In this document: positions 26,128-34,202 of the stretch, one piece after another
Position numbering within the stretch: the first letter of the stretch is position 1
How the letters are laid out: every line of letters begins with the position of its first letter
Virus record (IMG/VR): IMGVR_UViG_3300022911_000003
Span: 1 to 64,000 of that record
Source of the DNA: a virus
Length of the DNA stretch: 64,000 nucleotides
Direction: 5' to 3' (one strand)
Notes under the pieces: generated by a model
Seen by the model: the letters and a program-made list of their open reading frames with translations, nothing else
Databases searched by the model: none
What the model was told of the DNA's origin: nothing
Position numbers and translations under genes: made by a program

Positions 26128-26424
26128 ATGAAAATGATCGAATTTGAATGCCGGGAACAAAAAGGCCGGGTCTTTGGCTATATCAGCCCAGATGCCCCAG
26201 AGCCGATGCGCGCCATAGCCATCCTTCAGATCCAGACTTTCGGGAAAAACCCGGCCTGGGAAAACATGTCGACCAAAATCGGACCTGACATGGAACTTGC
26301 CATGGAACAAGTGCGGGACAACTGGATCGCCGCACGCGAGAAAGAAGTCGCAAAGAAGGGCAATTATGCCGAAGCGGCTCGGAAGCGGGCCGAAATAGCC
26401 GCAGCGAGGAAATCAGCAGCATGA
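26128..26424 (+). CDS. Small protein, unknown
   Basis: 98 residues after a GGAG site. A mixed N-terminal half (RVFGYISPDAPEPMRAIAIL) and a charged helical end (AREKEVAKKGNYAEAARKRA). Overlaps the next gene by 4 bp. Confidence 0.6.
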   Translation: MKMIEFECREQKGRVFGYISPDAPEPMRAIAILQIQTFGKNPAWENMSTKIGPDMELAMEQVRDNWIAAREKEVAKKGNYAEAARKRAEIAAARKSAA

Positions 26425-26612
26425 AAACCGCTGGAATAGCCATAGACAATTGGAAACTTCCAACTTTCAAGCGCATCCTTGAAGGGGCAGGTTACGAATT
26501 CACCCAGCATCCAGGTCTGACAGAGGGTACATTGCTGCTCAAGGTTAAGACTGAATTTATAGCTGACCTTCAGCCTTTCGTTGAACAAGCAAACAGGGAG
26601 TGCCGCACATGA
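26421..26612 (+). CDS. Very small protein, unknown
   Basis: 63 residues, ATGA overlaps on both sides. LPTFKRILEGAGYEFTQHP and FIADLQPFVEQAN suggest a compact ferredoxin-like alpha/beta fold. No family recognised. Confidence 0.6.
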   Translation: MKTAGIAIDNWKLPTFKRILEGAGYEFTQHPGLTEGTLLLKVKTEFIADLQPFVEQANRECRT

Positions 26613-26944
26613 CCGAACCCAAGATCACTTTGGCAGATGGTTCGCCAGTTACATCTGATCACCGAGAGATTGGTCCTTCTGGGCAGCAAAAGGGATATAT
26701 CGTTCTGGACGCCGAGGAACGCGCCAAGGGCTTCGTCAGGCCATACCGCGATGCTTACAGGCATCTGGCGTGCAAATCCATTACGACGATGAGCCGTTCA
26801 ATTGCCGAGACCTATGCCAGGCAGCCGGATTTTTATGGCGGCACTTTCTGCTCCAATTGCCGAGCACACTTCCCTGTCGGCGAAGACGGCCAGTTCACTT
26901 GGTACGAAATGGACGGGACTGAAGGTCCGAAAGTCGGGACGTGA
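26609..26944 (+). CDS. Conserved small phage protein with CxNC
   Basis: 111 residues. The middle (GYIVLDAEERAKGFVRPYRD, then YRHLACKSITTMS and TYARQPDFYGGTFCSNCRAH) matches a recurrent short phage protein. Its two-Cys knuckle plus an upstream Cys/His may hold zinc. No known activity. Confidence 0.6.
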   Translation: MTEPKITLADGSPVTSDHREIGPSGQQKGYIVLDAEERAKGFVRPYRDAYRHLACKSITTMSRSIAETYARQPDFYGGTFCSNCRAHFPVGEDGQFTWYEMDGTEGPKVGT

Positions 26945-27195
26945 TGGGTTGTCAGGTCGTCAAGATGCCTAGCGGAGGTAACGCCTTTGTCTGCGGCCCC
27001 ACGGCGAGATGCAAGTGCGGGTCCAAAGCGACTGCATTGTGCGACTGGAAGGTGCCGACAAAGAAGTCTGGAACCTGTGACGCAAAACTCTGTGCCAAAT
27101 GCAGTTACGAACCGGCGCCAGACAAAGACCTATGTGCGAAACATGCAAAAGAATGGCTCGTAAAGCCACCTAACCCGAAAGACCAATCATCATGA
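26944..27195 (+). CDS. Cysteine-rich small protein
   Basis: 83 residues with nine cysteines, including CKCG, CDAKLCAKC and a late C-x2-H. The arrangement suggests two small zinc-binding knuckles. Starts one base into the previous stop (GTGATG; the ATG is preferred). Confidence 0.6.
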   Translation: MGCQVVKMPSGGNAFVCGPTARCKCGSKATALCDWKVPTKKSGTCDAKLCAKCSYEPAPDKDLCAKHAKEWLVKPPNPKDQSS

Positions 27196-27521
27196 CCACT
27201 GAGACAGAAGTGAAGATCGGAGACCGCGTGAAGGTCGAGTTTGAGGCTGAGGTTTATGCTGTTGGAACTAAAAAACTCATTCTTATTGTGGGTGATGGCG
27301 ACCGATGCGATATCAGCAAGAAGCACGCCACCATTACCCGAATAGCCCCACCTGCCAAGCCTCTTGAGGTGGGGGAGACGGTCCTTTGGGACAACAAGCC
27401 TCACACCATTGCGGCTATAGGTGCAAACACGATCTGCATCAGGGACAAACGGGACAACCTAGGCTTCATATCGCCAAAGGGCATTACCCGTCCTGACGGC
27501 ACCCCCATCGCAAACCCATAG
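27192..27521 (+). CDS. Small beta-rich protein
   Basis: 109 residues. Two similar strand-rich halves (IGDRVKVEFEAEVYAV and VGETVLWDNKPHTIAAIG) look like paired SH3-like barrels. No family recognised. Confidence 0.6.
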   Translation: MTTETEVKIGDRVKVEFEAEVYAVGTKKLILIVGDGDRCDISKKHATITRIAPPAKPLEVGETVLWDNKPHTIAAIGANTICIRDKRDNLGFISPKGITRPDGTPIANP

Positions 27522-27534
27522 AAGGAGAAGAGGG

Positions 27535-27729
27535 ATGGGTACCATTCGTACGCCGTTAGAGATGAAACTTTGGGCCACACTGAAGCGCATTTCTTCCTAT
27601 GACTCACCCGATCGCTTGCGTCGGAATAGCGAGCGCGACTACGCATACGAGAACGTCATTGCCGAAGCCAAGCAAGCCATTAAGCGTTTGCGTGTCCCTA
27701 AGTCCCAACCCCCTAAACAGAAGGAATGA
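27535..27729 (+). CDS. Very small helical protein
   Basis: 64 residues behind a strong AGAAGGAGAAGAGG ribosome site. Basic and helical; no motif recognised. Confidence 0.6.
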   Translation: MGTIRTPLEMKLWATLKRISSYDSPDRLRRNSERDYAYENVIAEAKQAIKRLRVPKSQPPKQKE

Positions 27730-27734
27730 AAAGG

Positions 27735-28016
27735 ATGAGTGAGTGGCAAATCCTCCCGACAAGGAAAACCAAGGTTCGGCTCAGCGCCTGTCCGCCCGGC
27801 CTGTTCCTGTTCAAGGGAACATTGGGCTTCAAGACCGAGTACGGCGCATCCACACCCCGCGACATGGGCGGAGGCAAATTCGAATACGTGTTGCTTCACC
27901 GTTCTGACGCCTATTGTGTGTCAAGCGGAGAGGTATTTTGGGGTGGCGCGAAGACGAGCGAAGAGATCGACAATCTGCTTGTTCTGCCAGTTTGCGCAGT
28001 GCCAGCAGCCCAATGA
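27735..28016 (+). CDS. Conserved small phage protein
   Basis: 93 residues from ATG 27735, which has AGAAGGA 9 bp upstream; ATG 27726 sits too close to that site. CPPGLFLFKGTLGFKTEYG and DAYCVSSGEVFWGG match a short protein that is common in phages of Proteobacteria. Function unknown. Last gene of the rightward operon. Confidence 0.65.
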   Translation: MSEWQILPTRKTKVRLSACPPGLFLFKGTLGFKTEYGASTPRDMGGGKFEYVLLHRSDAYCVSSGEVFWGGAKTSEEIDNLLVLPVCAVPAAQ

Positions 28017-28042
28017 AAAACCGCCACACTCTCGCATGACGG
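28016..28042 (-). terminator. Terminator of the central leftward operon
   Basis: Read on the minus strand, CCGTCATGC and GTGTGGCGG form a 9-bp stem (three G-U pairs) around a GAGA tetraloop, followed by TTTTTC. It lies 7 bp after the last gene of the leftward operon and overlaps the stop of the convergent gene. Confidence 0.6.
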
Positions 28043-28048
28043 TCTTCG

Positions 28049-28450
28049 CTACCTATTCGTATTGCCTGCGTCGGATCTGGAATATTTGAGCCGGTCGCGC
28101 CGGGCCTCAACCAGGTCCGCCACGGCATCAATGACCCTGGCTTTCTCGACCGGCATATTGTGAAACGCCAAGATCCAGTCCGCCATTTCCAGCAGTAGAA
28201 GTTCCTGCATCTCGTCGTCGAGGTGGATCGGCCCAGTTTCCTTTGCGCCGGCCGATACGATATCGTCACTGGCCCAGAATATGACCGGCAGGCTTTGCCA
28301 GTCCGGGCCGCGCTGATCCAACTTTTCCGCACCTTTGATGTAGGCCAGAAAAGCCGGGTCATCCGCTGCGGACAGCATCAGAGTTTCGAGGCTGATATGG
28401 CGATTAAGGTAGGCCGCCCAGGTGTGCTCCCATGTATGGTTTAGCGTCAT
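28049..28450 (-). CDS. Small acidic helical protein
   Basis: 133 residues, last gene of the leftward operon. Helical with an acidic middle (IHLDDEMQELLLLEMADWIL). No family recognised. Confidence 0.6.
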   Translation of the reverse strand: MTLNHTWEHTWAAYLNRHISLETLMLSAADDPAFLAYIKGAEKLDQRGPDWQSLPVIFWASDDIVSAGAKETGPIHLDDEMQELLLLEMADWILAFHNMPVEKARVIDAVADLVEARRDRLKYSRSDAGNTNR

Positions 28451-28749
28451 CCCGTCAACTCCCTGTCGATGCGTTCATCCCTGATCCGGTCTGGGCACAG
28501 GCCCGTGTCATAGTCGTGGTTCTGGGCCAGGTATTCCAGCAGGTTTTCCATCTCCTTGTTGCCCAGTTCAACTTCCGGGGCTCCGCTGTGGTCGACCACG
28601 TTGATGATGTCGAACTCGTCGTCGCAGCCGGGCTCCTCCCAAGTCTGGTCGTAACCCTTCACGAAGTCGTAGGTCACGGTGACGATGAACTCGACGTAGT
28701 CCTCGCCGGCTTCGCGCTCGAAGGCGTACTGGGTCTGGTGGCGGGTCAT
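28447..28749 (-). CDS. Acidic small protein
   Basis: 100 residues, 4-bp overlaps at both ends. Very acidic (WEEPGCDDEFDIINVVD); an N-terminal beta-like part then a helix. Strong acidity could mimic DNA, but this is only a composition argument. Confidence 0.6.
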   Translation of the reverse strand: MTRHQTQYAFEREAGEDYVEFIVTVTYDFVKGYDQTWEEPGCDDEFDIINVVDHSGAPEVELGNKEMENLLEYLAQNHDYDTGLCPDRIRDERIDRELTG

Positions 28750-29198
28750 GCCAGCACTCGATAAGCTTTGGCGACGTACTTACCCCACCACGGAGCAAGG
28801 TATGACTCGACCGATGCATGGCAGGCGTAGAGATGGGCGATCTTCCCATGCCGGGCATGTGCCCCAGTGCCTTCGGTCATGATGGCAACGTGGTTTCGGA
28901 AGTACGGCATCCAATCCGTCACATGAAAAGTTATCAGGTCGCCGGGCCGTGCATCCCTGAGCATAATTTCCACTGCGGGTAGGGGCATGTCTTGGCCCAC
29001 CTCTGTCCAGTCGGCCGGGAAGTCGATCTGGGGAAGTCTGGCGTGGCTCAGCACCATGTTGACGAAGGCGCGGCAGTCTTGGAGGTCGCCGACTTTCGGA
29101 ATGTTGACACGGTACGGCATACTGGACCGCGCCATCAGTTGAGCCGAGCGGATCAGCCGGCGCAAGGCTTCATCGCGTTCAAGGTCTGTCTGGGTCAT
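28746..29198 (-). CDS. NlpC/P60-like cysteine hydrolase
   Basis: 150 residues from the Met of MTQTDLERDEALRR (ATGA overlap). DCRAFVNMVLSHARLP places a nucleophilic Cys at 42; PGDLITFHV and NHVAIMTEG give a His at 103, and KIAHLYACH a further His. This is the order of small NlpC/P60 peptidases, some of which serve as tail-associated wall hydrolases. Its place among small leftward genes rather than tail genes is unusual. Confidence 0.6.
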   Translation of the reverse strand: MTQTDLERDEALRRLIRSAQLMARSSMPYRVNIPKVGDLQDCRAFVNMVLSHARLPQIDFPADWTEVGQDMPLPAVEIMLRDARPGDLITFHVTDWMPYFRNHVAIMTEGTGAHARHGKIAHLYACHASVESYLAPWWGKYVAKAYRVLA

Positions 29199-29485
29199 TG
29201 GAACAGCCCCGCATAGATATGCCAAAAGAAAGGTCCGTCCTGAACCGTGCCGACATAGGATACCAACCCGAGGCCCGGAACGAAGTCGTCGAACGGATGG
29301 CCCGTGCCGATGAAAAAGCACGTCATGGTTCTCGTGTCGCTCTGTCCAACAGTCTTTTCGACATACAGCGTAGGCTGGCCGTCGCGCAGTTGCGCCCCGA
29401 GAATCTGGGTGTCGAGCGGGACAAGGAGGCGGTTTCCTAGTCCGGGAGTATAGGCCGGCACGGGGTAGTGGTGGATGACTTTCAT
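29195..29485 (-). CDS. DUF7352-like small protein
   Basis: 96 residues. HYPVP, a DGQPTLYVEK strand pair, FFIGTGHPFDD and LVSYVGTVQDGPFFWHIY follow a small beta-barrel pattern that I associate with the DUF7352 family. The family has no known activity. Confidence 0.55.
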   Translation of the reverse strand: MKVIHHYPVPAYTPGLGNRLLVPLDTQILGAQLRDGQPTLYVEKTVGQSDTRTMTCFFIGTGHPFDDFVPGLGLVSYVGTVQDGPFFWHIYAGLFQ

Positions 29486-29901
29486 GCCTCGATCTCCTGA
29501 TTGTGCAGGCAGCGCGCCAGAGCCAGAACCGCTTTGCGCAGCGCTGGTGTCTGTATGCCGATCATGTGCCGCGCCAGTTCCACGCCTTCGGTAGTTATCA
29601 GAAACTGGGAAACGGCAGTGTCGTCGGAAACATTGAAGGGGTCGGCGCCGATCATCTGGTCATAGCCGTCAAAGAAATAGGACGGCGGGACTTGCAGAAA
29701 CTGAGCTGTGCGATACAGGACAGAAGCACTGACGCGGTTGCGGCCGCGCTCGTATTTTTGCACCTGATGAAAGGTCCTTCCGAGAGCATCGCCGAGTTTT
29801 TCCTGCGATAGGTTCAGCATCTTGCGCCGCAGTCTGATCCGGCTGCCGACATGGACGTCGATAGGATCTGGGCCATCTGCGATAATGGTTTCGTGTTTCA
29901 T
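29482..29901 (-). CDS. XRE-family transcriptional regulator
   Basis: 139 residues. GSRIRLRRKMLNLSQEKLGD, ALGRTFHQVQKYERG and NRVSASVLYRTAQFL form a canonical XRE helix-turn-helix at about 19-75, closely resembling chromosomal regulators of Caulobacterales and Rhizobiales. The C-terminal half is helical and may dimerise. It is a second regulator besides the HTH gene at 17873. A lysogeny role is uncertain because no integrase is seen. Confidence 0.75.
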   Translation of the reverse strand: MKHETIIADGPDPIDVHVGSRIRLRRKMLNLSQEKLGDALGRTFHQVQKYERGRNRVSASVLYRTAQFLQVPPSYFFDGYDQMIGADPFNVSDDTAVSQFLITTEGVELARHMIGIQTPALRKAVLALARCLHNQEIEA

Positions 29902-29932
29902 AGCATTTTCTCCGGTGGGGGTGGGATACGCT

Positions 29933-30322
29933 TTAATCCGCCGTCCTGTGGCGCTGTAACTGCATCAGGGCGACCTTGAAATGCGCCGACTGGGGATCGG
30001 CATGATTGGCTTCGAACCAGCGCCGGTAGTCTTCGATCTCGGCCTCGGACAAAGGCGTTTCGCCCAGGTCCGTGCGCTGGATGATCAGGCCGTTGCGGTG
30101 GAAGTACTTGATCGAGTGATGCGGCGGGATGGTTTTGCTGGCTACGACATAACCGCCAACGACTTCATGCAGGTTGTCTTTTTCCGTCACCGTGACCTGG
30201 ACCCCGTTGTGCGAGAAGCAGACCGGGACGTGGTGCACCTTGGCCAACTTGATCGCCAGTTCGGCCGCCTTCTCGATCGAGGTGCCGGCGTTGAGACCGA
30301 GCGTGATGCTTTCGATGCCCAT
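29933..30322 (-). CDS. Unknown small protein
   Basis: 129 residues. N-terminal helix (SIEKAAELAIKLAKVHH) then strands (VPVCFSHNGVQVTVTEKDN) and a helical end. No family recognised. Confidence 0.6.
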   Translation of the reverse strand: MGIESITLGLNAGTSIEKAAELAIKLAKVHHVPVCFSHNGVQVTVTEKDNLHEVVGGYVVASKTIPPHHSIKYFHRNGLIIQRTDLGETPLSEAEIEDYRRWFEANHADPQSAHFKVALMQLQRHRTAD

Positions 30323-30567
30323 CAGACCTGCTCCCTGTTCTTGGTCATGACGGTTTCCGAGCCTTCAATGGCGCGGCGCAGCAAGGCGATGGGCTCGGCC
30401 AGCGGCTCGGGAATGACGCCGTCCATGCGATCAACCAGGGCGACGATGTCCTTGGCGTAGCGCATCACGGGCCAGGTTCCGGTGCGGAACAGGCTCAGTT
30501 CGCGATTGGAACTGGCCAGTTCGTTTTCAAGGCGCTGGATGGTTTGTTTGGCGGTCTCGGTTTTCAT
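30322..30567 (-). CDS. Small coiled-coil protein
   Basis: 81 residues from the Met at 30567, which has GGAG 8 bp upstream; an earlier in-frame Met is less likely. ETAKQTIQRLENELASSNRE is a coiled coil. Function unknown. Confidence 0.6.
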   Translation of the reverse strand: MKTETAKQTIQRLENELASSNRELSLFRTGTWPVMRYAKDIVALVDRMDGVIPEPLAEPIALLRRAIEGSETVMTKNREQV

Positions 30568-30634
30568 GGGAAATCTCCTGTGATTTCGTCTGGTGGGGTA
30601 GATCAAGCATCAAGGGCGCGCTTGACGGGGTGGG

Positions 30635-31474
30635 TCATGCGGGGACCATCTTCTTCTTGTGGGCGACCAAGGCTGCCTGCGCAGAGTCCGCATAGCCCTG
30701 CAAACGCTGTAACTCAGCGGCATCTGCCTTCACACGGTAAGCATCCACTAGGCTGCGTACTTTTGCCGGTACTTCGATGCCCCAGCGGTCGGCGCGCCTA
30801 ACGGATATCTCGGCAGCATAGAGCCTGCCGTCTGGCGTCAACGTCTTGTCGAGTTCGGCCAATTCGGCCGATATGATGGCAAGGCGTTGAGCCTCCGCAT
30901 CCTCGACGCCAGAACACAGCATCGCCCAGCGCCACTCGCCTGAACCATCTCGCCACTTGTTGATATTCCAGTTGAGGTTGCCCTTGGTGTCTCCAAATAA
31001 CGAGACGAGGGGTAGCTTCTTTTCCCAATTGTCCCTACCGCCGTCACCTTCAATGGTATGCAGGTCAGCAATAGCCGTTATTTGGTAGTCGCCGTTCTTT
31101 TCGTGCAAAACGTGCGTTATTCGGCCTTCAATAAAAGTGAGCAGACGCTCAAATGTTGGGCTATGCTTTGACGCATCGGAAAGCCGCTTTTCAAGGGCTG
31201 AACGTTCAGCTCCGATCTGATCCAGTTCGGCGCGGCGCTTTTCTACTCTGGCAGTTAGTTCGACAACCTTTTCTTCCAGAACCCCCACGGGAGGCTTTGG
31301 AAATACTTCTGGCCACGTCGTCGTCGCGCCCCAGTCCCTATCTTCTTCGCCTTCCCACCCATAGGTAATGACCTCGGGCGTGACGTAATGGATGCCGTTC
31401 AGGATCCCTTCGTAGCGGGCCTTTTCGCCAGCGCGGTTATAGACGGTCGCACCTGTTTTTATTTTTTCGCTCAC
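30635..31474 (-). CDS. Coiled-coil protein, unknown
   Basis: 279 residues from a GTG start (AGGAG 8 bp upstream). A short strand-rich N-terminus (GATVYNRAGEKARYEGILNG) precedes a coiled coil (about 65-100) and a mixed region containing WNINKWRDGSGEWRW. The N-terminal part resembles small SH3-like phage domains. No assignable role. Confidence 0.55.
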   Translation of the reverse strand: MSEKIKTGATVYNRAGEKARYEGILNGIHYVTPEVITYGWEGEEDRDWGATTTWPEVFPKPPVGVLEEKVVELTARVEKRRAELDQIGAERSALEKRLSDASKHSPTFERLLTFIEGRITHVLHEKNGDYQITAIADLHTIEGDGGRDNWEKKLPLVSLFGDTKGNLNWNINKWRDGSGEWRWAMLCSGVEDAEAQRLAIISAELAELDKTLTPDGRLYAAEISVRRADRWGIEVPAKVRSLVDAYRVKADAAELQRLQGYADSAQAALVAHKKKMVPA

Positions 31475-31501
31475 GTTCTCGTCTCCTATGTTTGCTGGGG
31501 G

Positions 31502-31921
31502 TTAATGGGCCGTGGCCCGGTTGATGGCGTGCTTTAAAACGAAATATGCGGCCCTGTGTTCCATGAACCGAATTTCTGCATTTTCCGTTGACATGCCTGC
31601 TTGAAGCTTGCGGCGTGCCTCCTCCATCGCCTCCAGCATGTCATCCATCGTGTCCATGAGGCGGTTGTGGTCGACAGTCCGGCCGAGATAGTTCTGCAGC
31701 GCCGTGACGAACTCGCCGTCGGTGCCCCGATTCGACTTAGCCTCGCCCACGATGAGAAACCGCTGCGTATGGGGCCACCAGTCCGCCACAAACTTGCCGT
31801 CGCGCCGGACCTGCCAGTGGTACGGGTCGCACTGCTTCAGCGTGCCGATTGCCTCGATGGCGGTACGGATTGCCACGGCGGGGGTATATGCCGGTTGCGG
31901 CTTTGACCTGGACCGGCTCAT
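31502..31921 (-). CDS. Unknown small protein
   Basis: 139 residues, ATGA overlap with the gene upstream. Basic N-terminus (SRSRSKPQP), then WQVRRDGKFVADWWPHTQRF and a helical end. No family recognised. Confidence 0.55.
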   Translation of the reverse strand: MSRSRSKPQPAYTPAVAIRTAIEAIGTLKQCDPYHWQVRRDGKFVADWWPHTQRFLIVGEAKSNRGTDGEFVTALQNYLGRTVDHNRLMDTMDDMLEAMEEARRKLQAGMSTENAEIRFMEHRAAYFVLKHAINRATAH

Positions 31922-32355
31922 GTCCGCACCGCCACGACAGGGTTGATGCTGGTCACGGTGATGGCCGCCGGATCGACAGCCAGAATGCGGGACTGATAAA
32001 TCTGAGCCTCGATCCCAGCTTCCAGTGCGTTAAACGCGGCCCAATCCATCCAACCGGCCGTCTTGGGCGAAACGAACTCGACACGAAACGCGGTCTTGGC
32101 TTTCGGCGCCGGTTCGGTTTGGTCGACGTAGGACTCGGTCGCTGCGGCCAGAACGCTGTCGAAGGCAAGACCGTCGCGGTCGCAGAGGTGCATGATGGCG
32201 CAGAGCAGGCCAGACATCGGTGTCTTGTATTCGAAGTCGCGCTGTATTTCGCAATACCTAGAAAGCGCGACTTCGGCTCCTAAAGCTTGCTGCGGAATTG
32301 AAACGTCAGGCATGTCGATTTTCCTTGAGGGGGGTGAAGGCGGGTGGTCGTTCAT
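31918..32355 (-). CDS. Unknown small protein
   Basis: 145 residues if it starts at the ATGA overlap (32355; GGAG 7 bp upstream). A second good start exists at 32313 with AAGGA 8 bp upstream. Central helices (MSGLLCAIMHLCDRDGLAF) with a beta-rich end. No family recognised. Confidence 0.55.
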   Translation of the reverse strand: MNDHPPSPPSRKIDMPDVSIPQQALGAEVALSRYCEIQRDFEYKTPMSGLLCAIMHLCDRDGLAFDSVLAAATESYVDQTEPAPKAKTAFRVEFVSPKTAGWMDWAAFNALEAGIEAQIYQSRILAVDPAAITVTSINPVVAVRT

Positions 32356-32564
32356 TGTATTTCTCCGCCGATCATTTTTCCCTGATATGGAGACATGTCC
32401 CCATCGAAAGGGCGAGCATTGGACAGCGCGGGAAAACCGTCACTCGTGCACTTTTCGCAATGCTGGATGTCGTGCGAAGGCTCCATTGCAACAAAGTCGT
32501 AAATGTACGCCCACGAGCCTTTCGACATGAACCGTCCGCACCGTGAACAGTTGTAAACGTACAT
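32352..32564 (-). CDS. Small zinc-knuckle protein
   Basis: 70 residues from the ATG at 32564 (AGGAGG upstream); a GTG one codon earlier is possible. Two CxxC pairs, CSRC at the start and CEKC near residue 40, suggest one four-cysteine zinc site. Function unknown. Confidence 0.6.
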   Translation of the reverse strand: MYVYNCSRCGRFMSKGSWAYIYDFVAMEPSHDIQHCEKCTSDGFPALSNARPFDGDMSPYQGKMIGGEIQ

Positions 32565-32923
32565 CACCCCCCTCCTGTTGAGATAGAAAGAGCGGCGTCG
32601 ATCATTTCAACGGTGGGGCGGAAATCGTAATCGTGGCCGGTCAGTGTCGAAAACCCACACGCCATTTTGATTGACGCTCGCGCCTTGGCCAAAGCCTCCC
32701 GTAACCCTTGGTTATCTGAGAGGAGCTTATCCCGCTGTGTGGCTGTCTCAGGGGCGGAGGCGAAGAGTTCGGCTATCTCTTCCCGGTCCTTTGCAGTTCC
32801 GCGCACATCAACGGAATGTTCCGTCACCGGACCAATATTCCAAGCGATGACGCGACCCATGGCCTCGAAGGCCGGTCTGTATCCCCACTTCACCCCGTGA
32901 TACCATTTCGTTTCCATCGTCAT
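32564..32923 (-). CDS. Unknown small protein
   Basis: 119 residues with AAAGGAA before the start. Contains ELFASAPETATQRDKLLSDN, a variant of the short helical AAPEL-type motif, and TVEMIDAALS near the end. Function unknown. Confidence 0.55.
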   Translation of the reverse strand: MTMETKWYHGVKWGYRPAFEAMGRVIAWNIGPVTEHSVDVRGTAKDREEIAELFASAPETATQRDKLLSDNQGLREALAKARASIKMACGFSTLTGHDYDFRPTVEMIDAALSISTGGG

Positions 32924-32945
32924 TCCAATTCCTTTCAGATTTCCG

Positions 32946-33221
32946 TCAGAGGGGGAGGGACACGGCCCAGCGGATCAGCTTGGCGTCGGAATCCATGGGG
33001 CGAACGTGACTCACCGGCCTTACCGAGTAGTCAAACGTGGTGCCCTTTTTGGCATTGTCGGCCAAGGTATCAAGGCAGACGCCGGCCAGGTAGTTCGCCC
33101 TGGACTCGTCGCCGCACGTGAATTGCATGACGACGTCGGTGCCCTGGTGAGACGTCTTGAACAGCTTGACCAACCATTCCGCGCCGAAGTTTGGATCAGG
33201 CTGTTGTGCTGGCTCAGTCAT
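32946..33221 (-). CDS. Unknown small protein
   Basis: 91 residues from ATG 33221; a TTG two codons upstream is less likely. Overlaps the upstream gene by 8 bp. Contains GAEWLVKLFKTSHQGTDVVM. No family recognised. Confidence 0.55.
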   Translation of the reverse strand: MTEPAQQPDPNFGAEWLVKLFKTSHQGTDVVMQFTCGDESRANYLAGVCLDTLADNAKKGTTFDYSVRPVSHVRPMDSDAKLIRWAVSLPL

Positions 33222-33501
33222 GGCCAAACTTCCTTTTCAGACGTTGAAATTCTGCATATTCAGGGTCAAGTCTGGCCTCGGATTCCTTGACGGCATTATC
33301 TGCCTTGTCCCGGTACGGCATGAGGAAGTCGGGAAAGATTCCGGCGCGGCCCTGTTCGTAGGCCTTGACCTGGTTCAGAAGGTCTCTGCATCCGCCATCG
33401 TCCTGCCGCCCGCCATAGCCTGCGTTTTCGCGGCGAGCCGCAGCATCGGCGGCACATATGGACAGCGCAGAGTCGATCAACTCCTTGTGCTTGTCAGTCA
33501 T
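33214..33501 (-). CDS. Unknown small helical protein
   Basis: 95 residues from the Met of MTDKHKELIDSAL, overlapping the upstream gene by 8 bp. Charged and helical, ends in EFQRLKRKFGHD. No family recognised. Confidence 0.55.
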   Translation of the reverse strand: MTDKHKELIDSALSICAADAAARRENAGYGGRQDDGGCRDLLNQVKAYEQGRAGIFPDFLMPYRDKADNAVKESEARLDPEYAEFQRLKRKFGHD

Positions 33502-33667
33502 GGCGCGCGTCCAGTCCAAGCACGTGCTGCAGCCCGGCCAGGTCGAACGGATCGGGCTCGGCGCTGATCAAGTCCAGGTCCATCAGACTGATTTCGCGAT
33601 GGTCCGAAAAATCTTCGCCGTGGCTGAATTCCGCTACGGGGGTGGTGCGGTAGTGCTGAAGTGGCAT
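33494..33667 (-). CDS. Very small acidic protein
   Basis: 57 residues from ATG 33667 with GGAG 8 bp upstream. Acidic, with SLMDLDLISAEPDPFDLAGL. The longer frame reaching upstream crosses the next gene and has no ribosome site. Confidence 0.5.
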   Translation of the reverse strand: MPLQHYRTTPVAEFSHGEDFSDHREISLMDLDLISAEPDPFDLAGLQHVLGLDARHD

Positions 33668-33708
33668 TTTGGGTCTCCTGTGAAGTTTGGGTGAGATTTG
33701 GAAGGTGG

Positions 33709-34149
33709 TTAAGCGGCTTCGGCTGATATGGCGGCTAGGATTTCGTTGAATGCCTGTTCCGCGGCGCTGCGAAACGGCGCGATCATCCGCATGTGGCTTG
33801 CGATTTCGTCCGTCATGCGGGTCACGCCGCCTTCGTATCCAGGGTGCAGGTTGCATTTGCCCGACATACTGAACGGCGATGGATGGCGCGCGCCGGGCTT
33901 CATGTAGCCGTCAGGGCTGACCAGTTCCGGGTCGCGGTGCCGGCAGGCCAACCACGGCGCCATGTATTCGCCGCGGGGGAGGTGCGAGGCACGAAACAGA
34001 ATGATTTCAACCCGTCCCGTTGCGCCGTAGGGCATGACCCACTTGGCCGAGTCGTCGGTATAGGGCACAGACTCGCCCAGAACCTTGGTCAAAATCTGGG
34101 TAGCGATGGCCCCGAACGCGCGGGCCGTGACTCGTGACATGCCTTTCAT
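33709..34149 (-). CDS. Unknown small protein
   Basis: 146 residues from the Met of MKGMSRVTARAFG, chosen for the GAGGAAA ribosome site. Two His/Cys-bearing segments (APWLACRHRDPELVSPDG, SGKCNLHPGYEGG) may bind metal. Helical end. No family recognised. Confidence 0.55.
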   Translation of the reverse strand: MKGMSRVTARAFGAIATQILTKVLGESVPYTDDSAKWVMPYGATGRVEIILFRASHLPRGEYMAPWLACRHRDPELVSPDGYMKPGARHPSPFSMSGKCNLHPGYEGGVTRMTDEIASHMRMIAPFRSAAEQAFNEILAAISAEAA

Positions 34150-34202
34150 GGCGTGGTTTCCTCTACAGGGGGTGGTCGGGTTAAGCGAAAGGGGTGGGTG
34201 GG

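Noticed and set aside
27910-27935. CCTATTGTG match to the late promoter-like element
   Set aside because: It lies inside a conserved coding region and lacks the TATGCTC half at the proper distance.
29482-29901. XRE protein as evidence for a temperate phage
   Set aside because: No integrase, excisionase, partition system or attachment site is visible, so lysogeny is not supported by this window.
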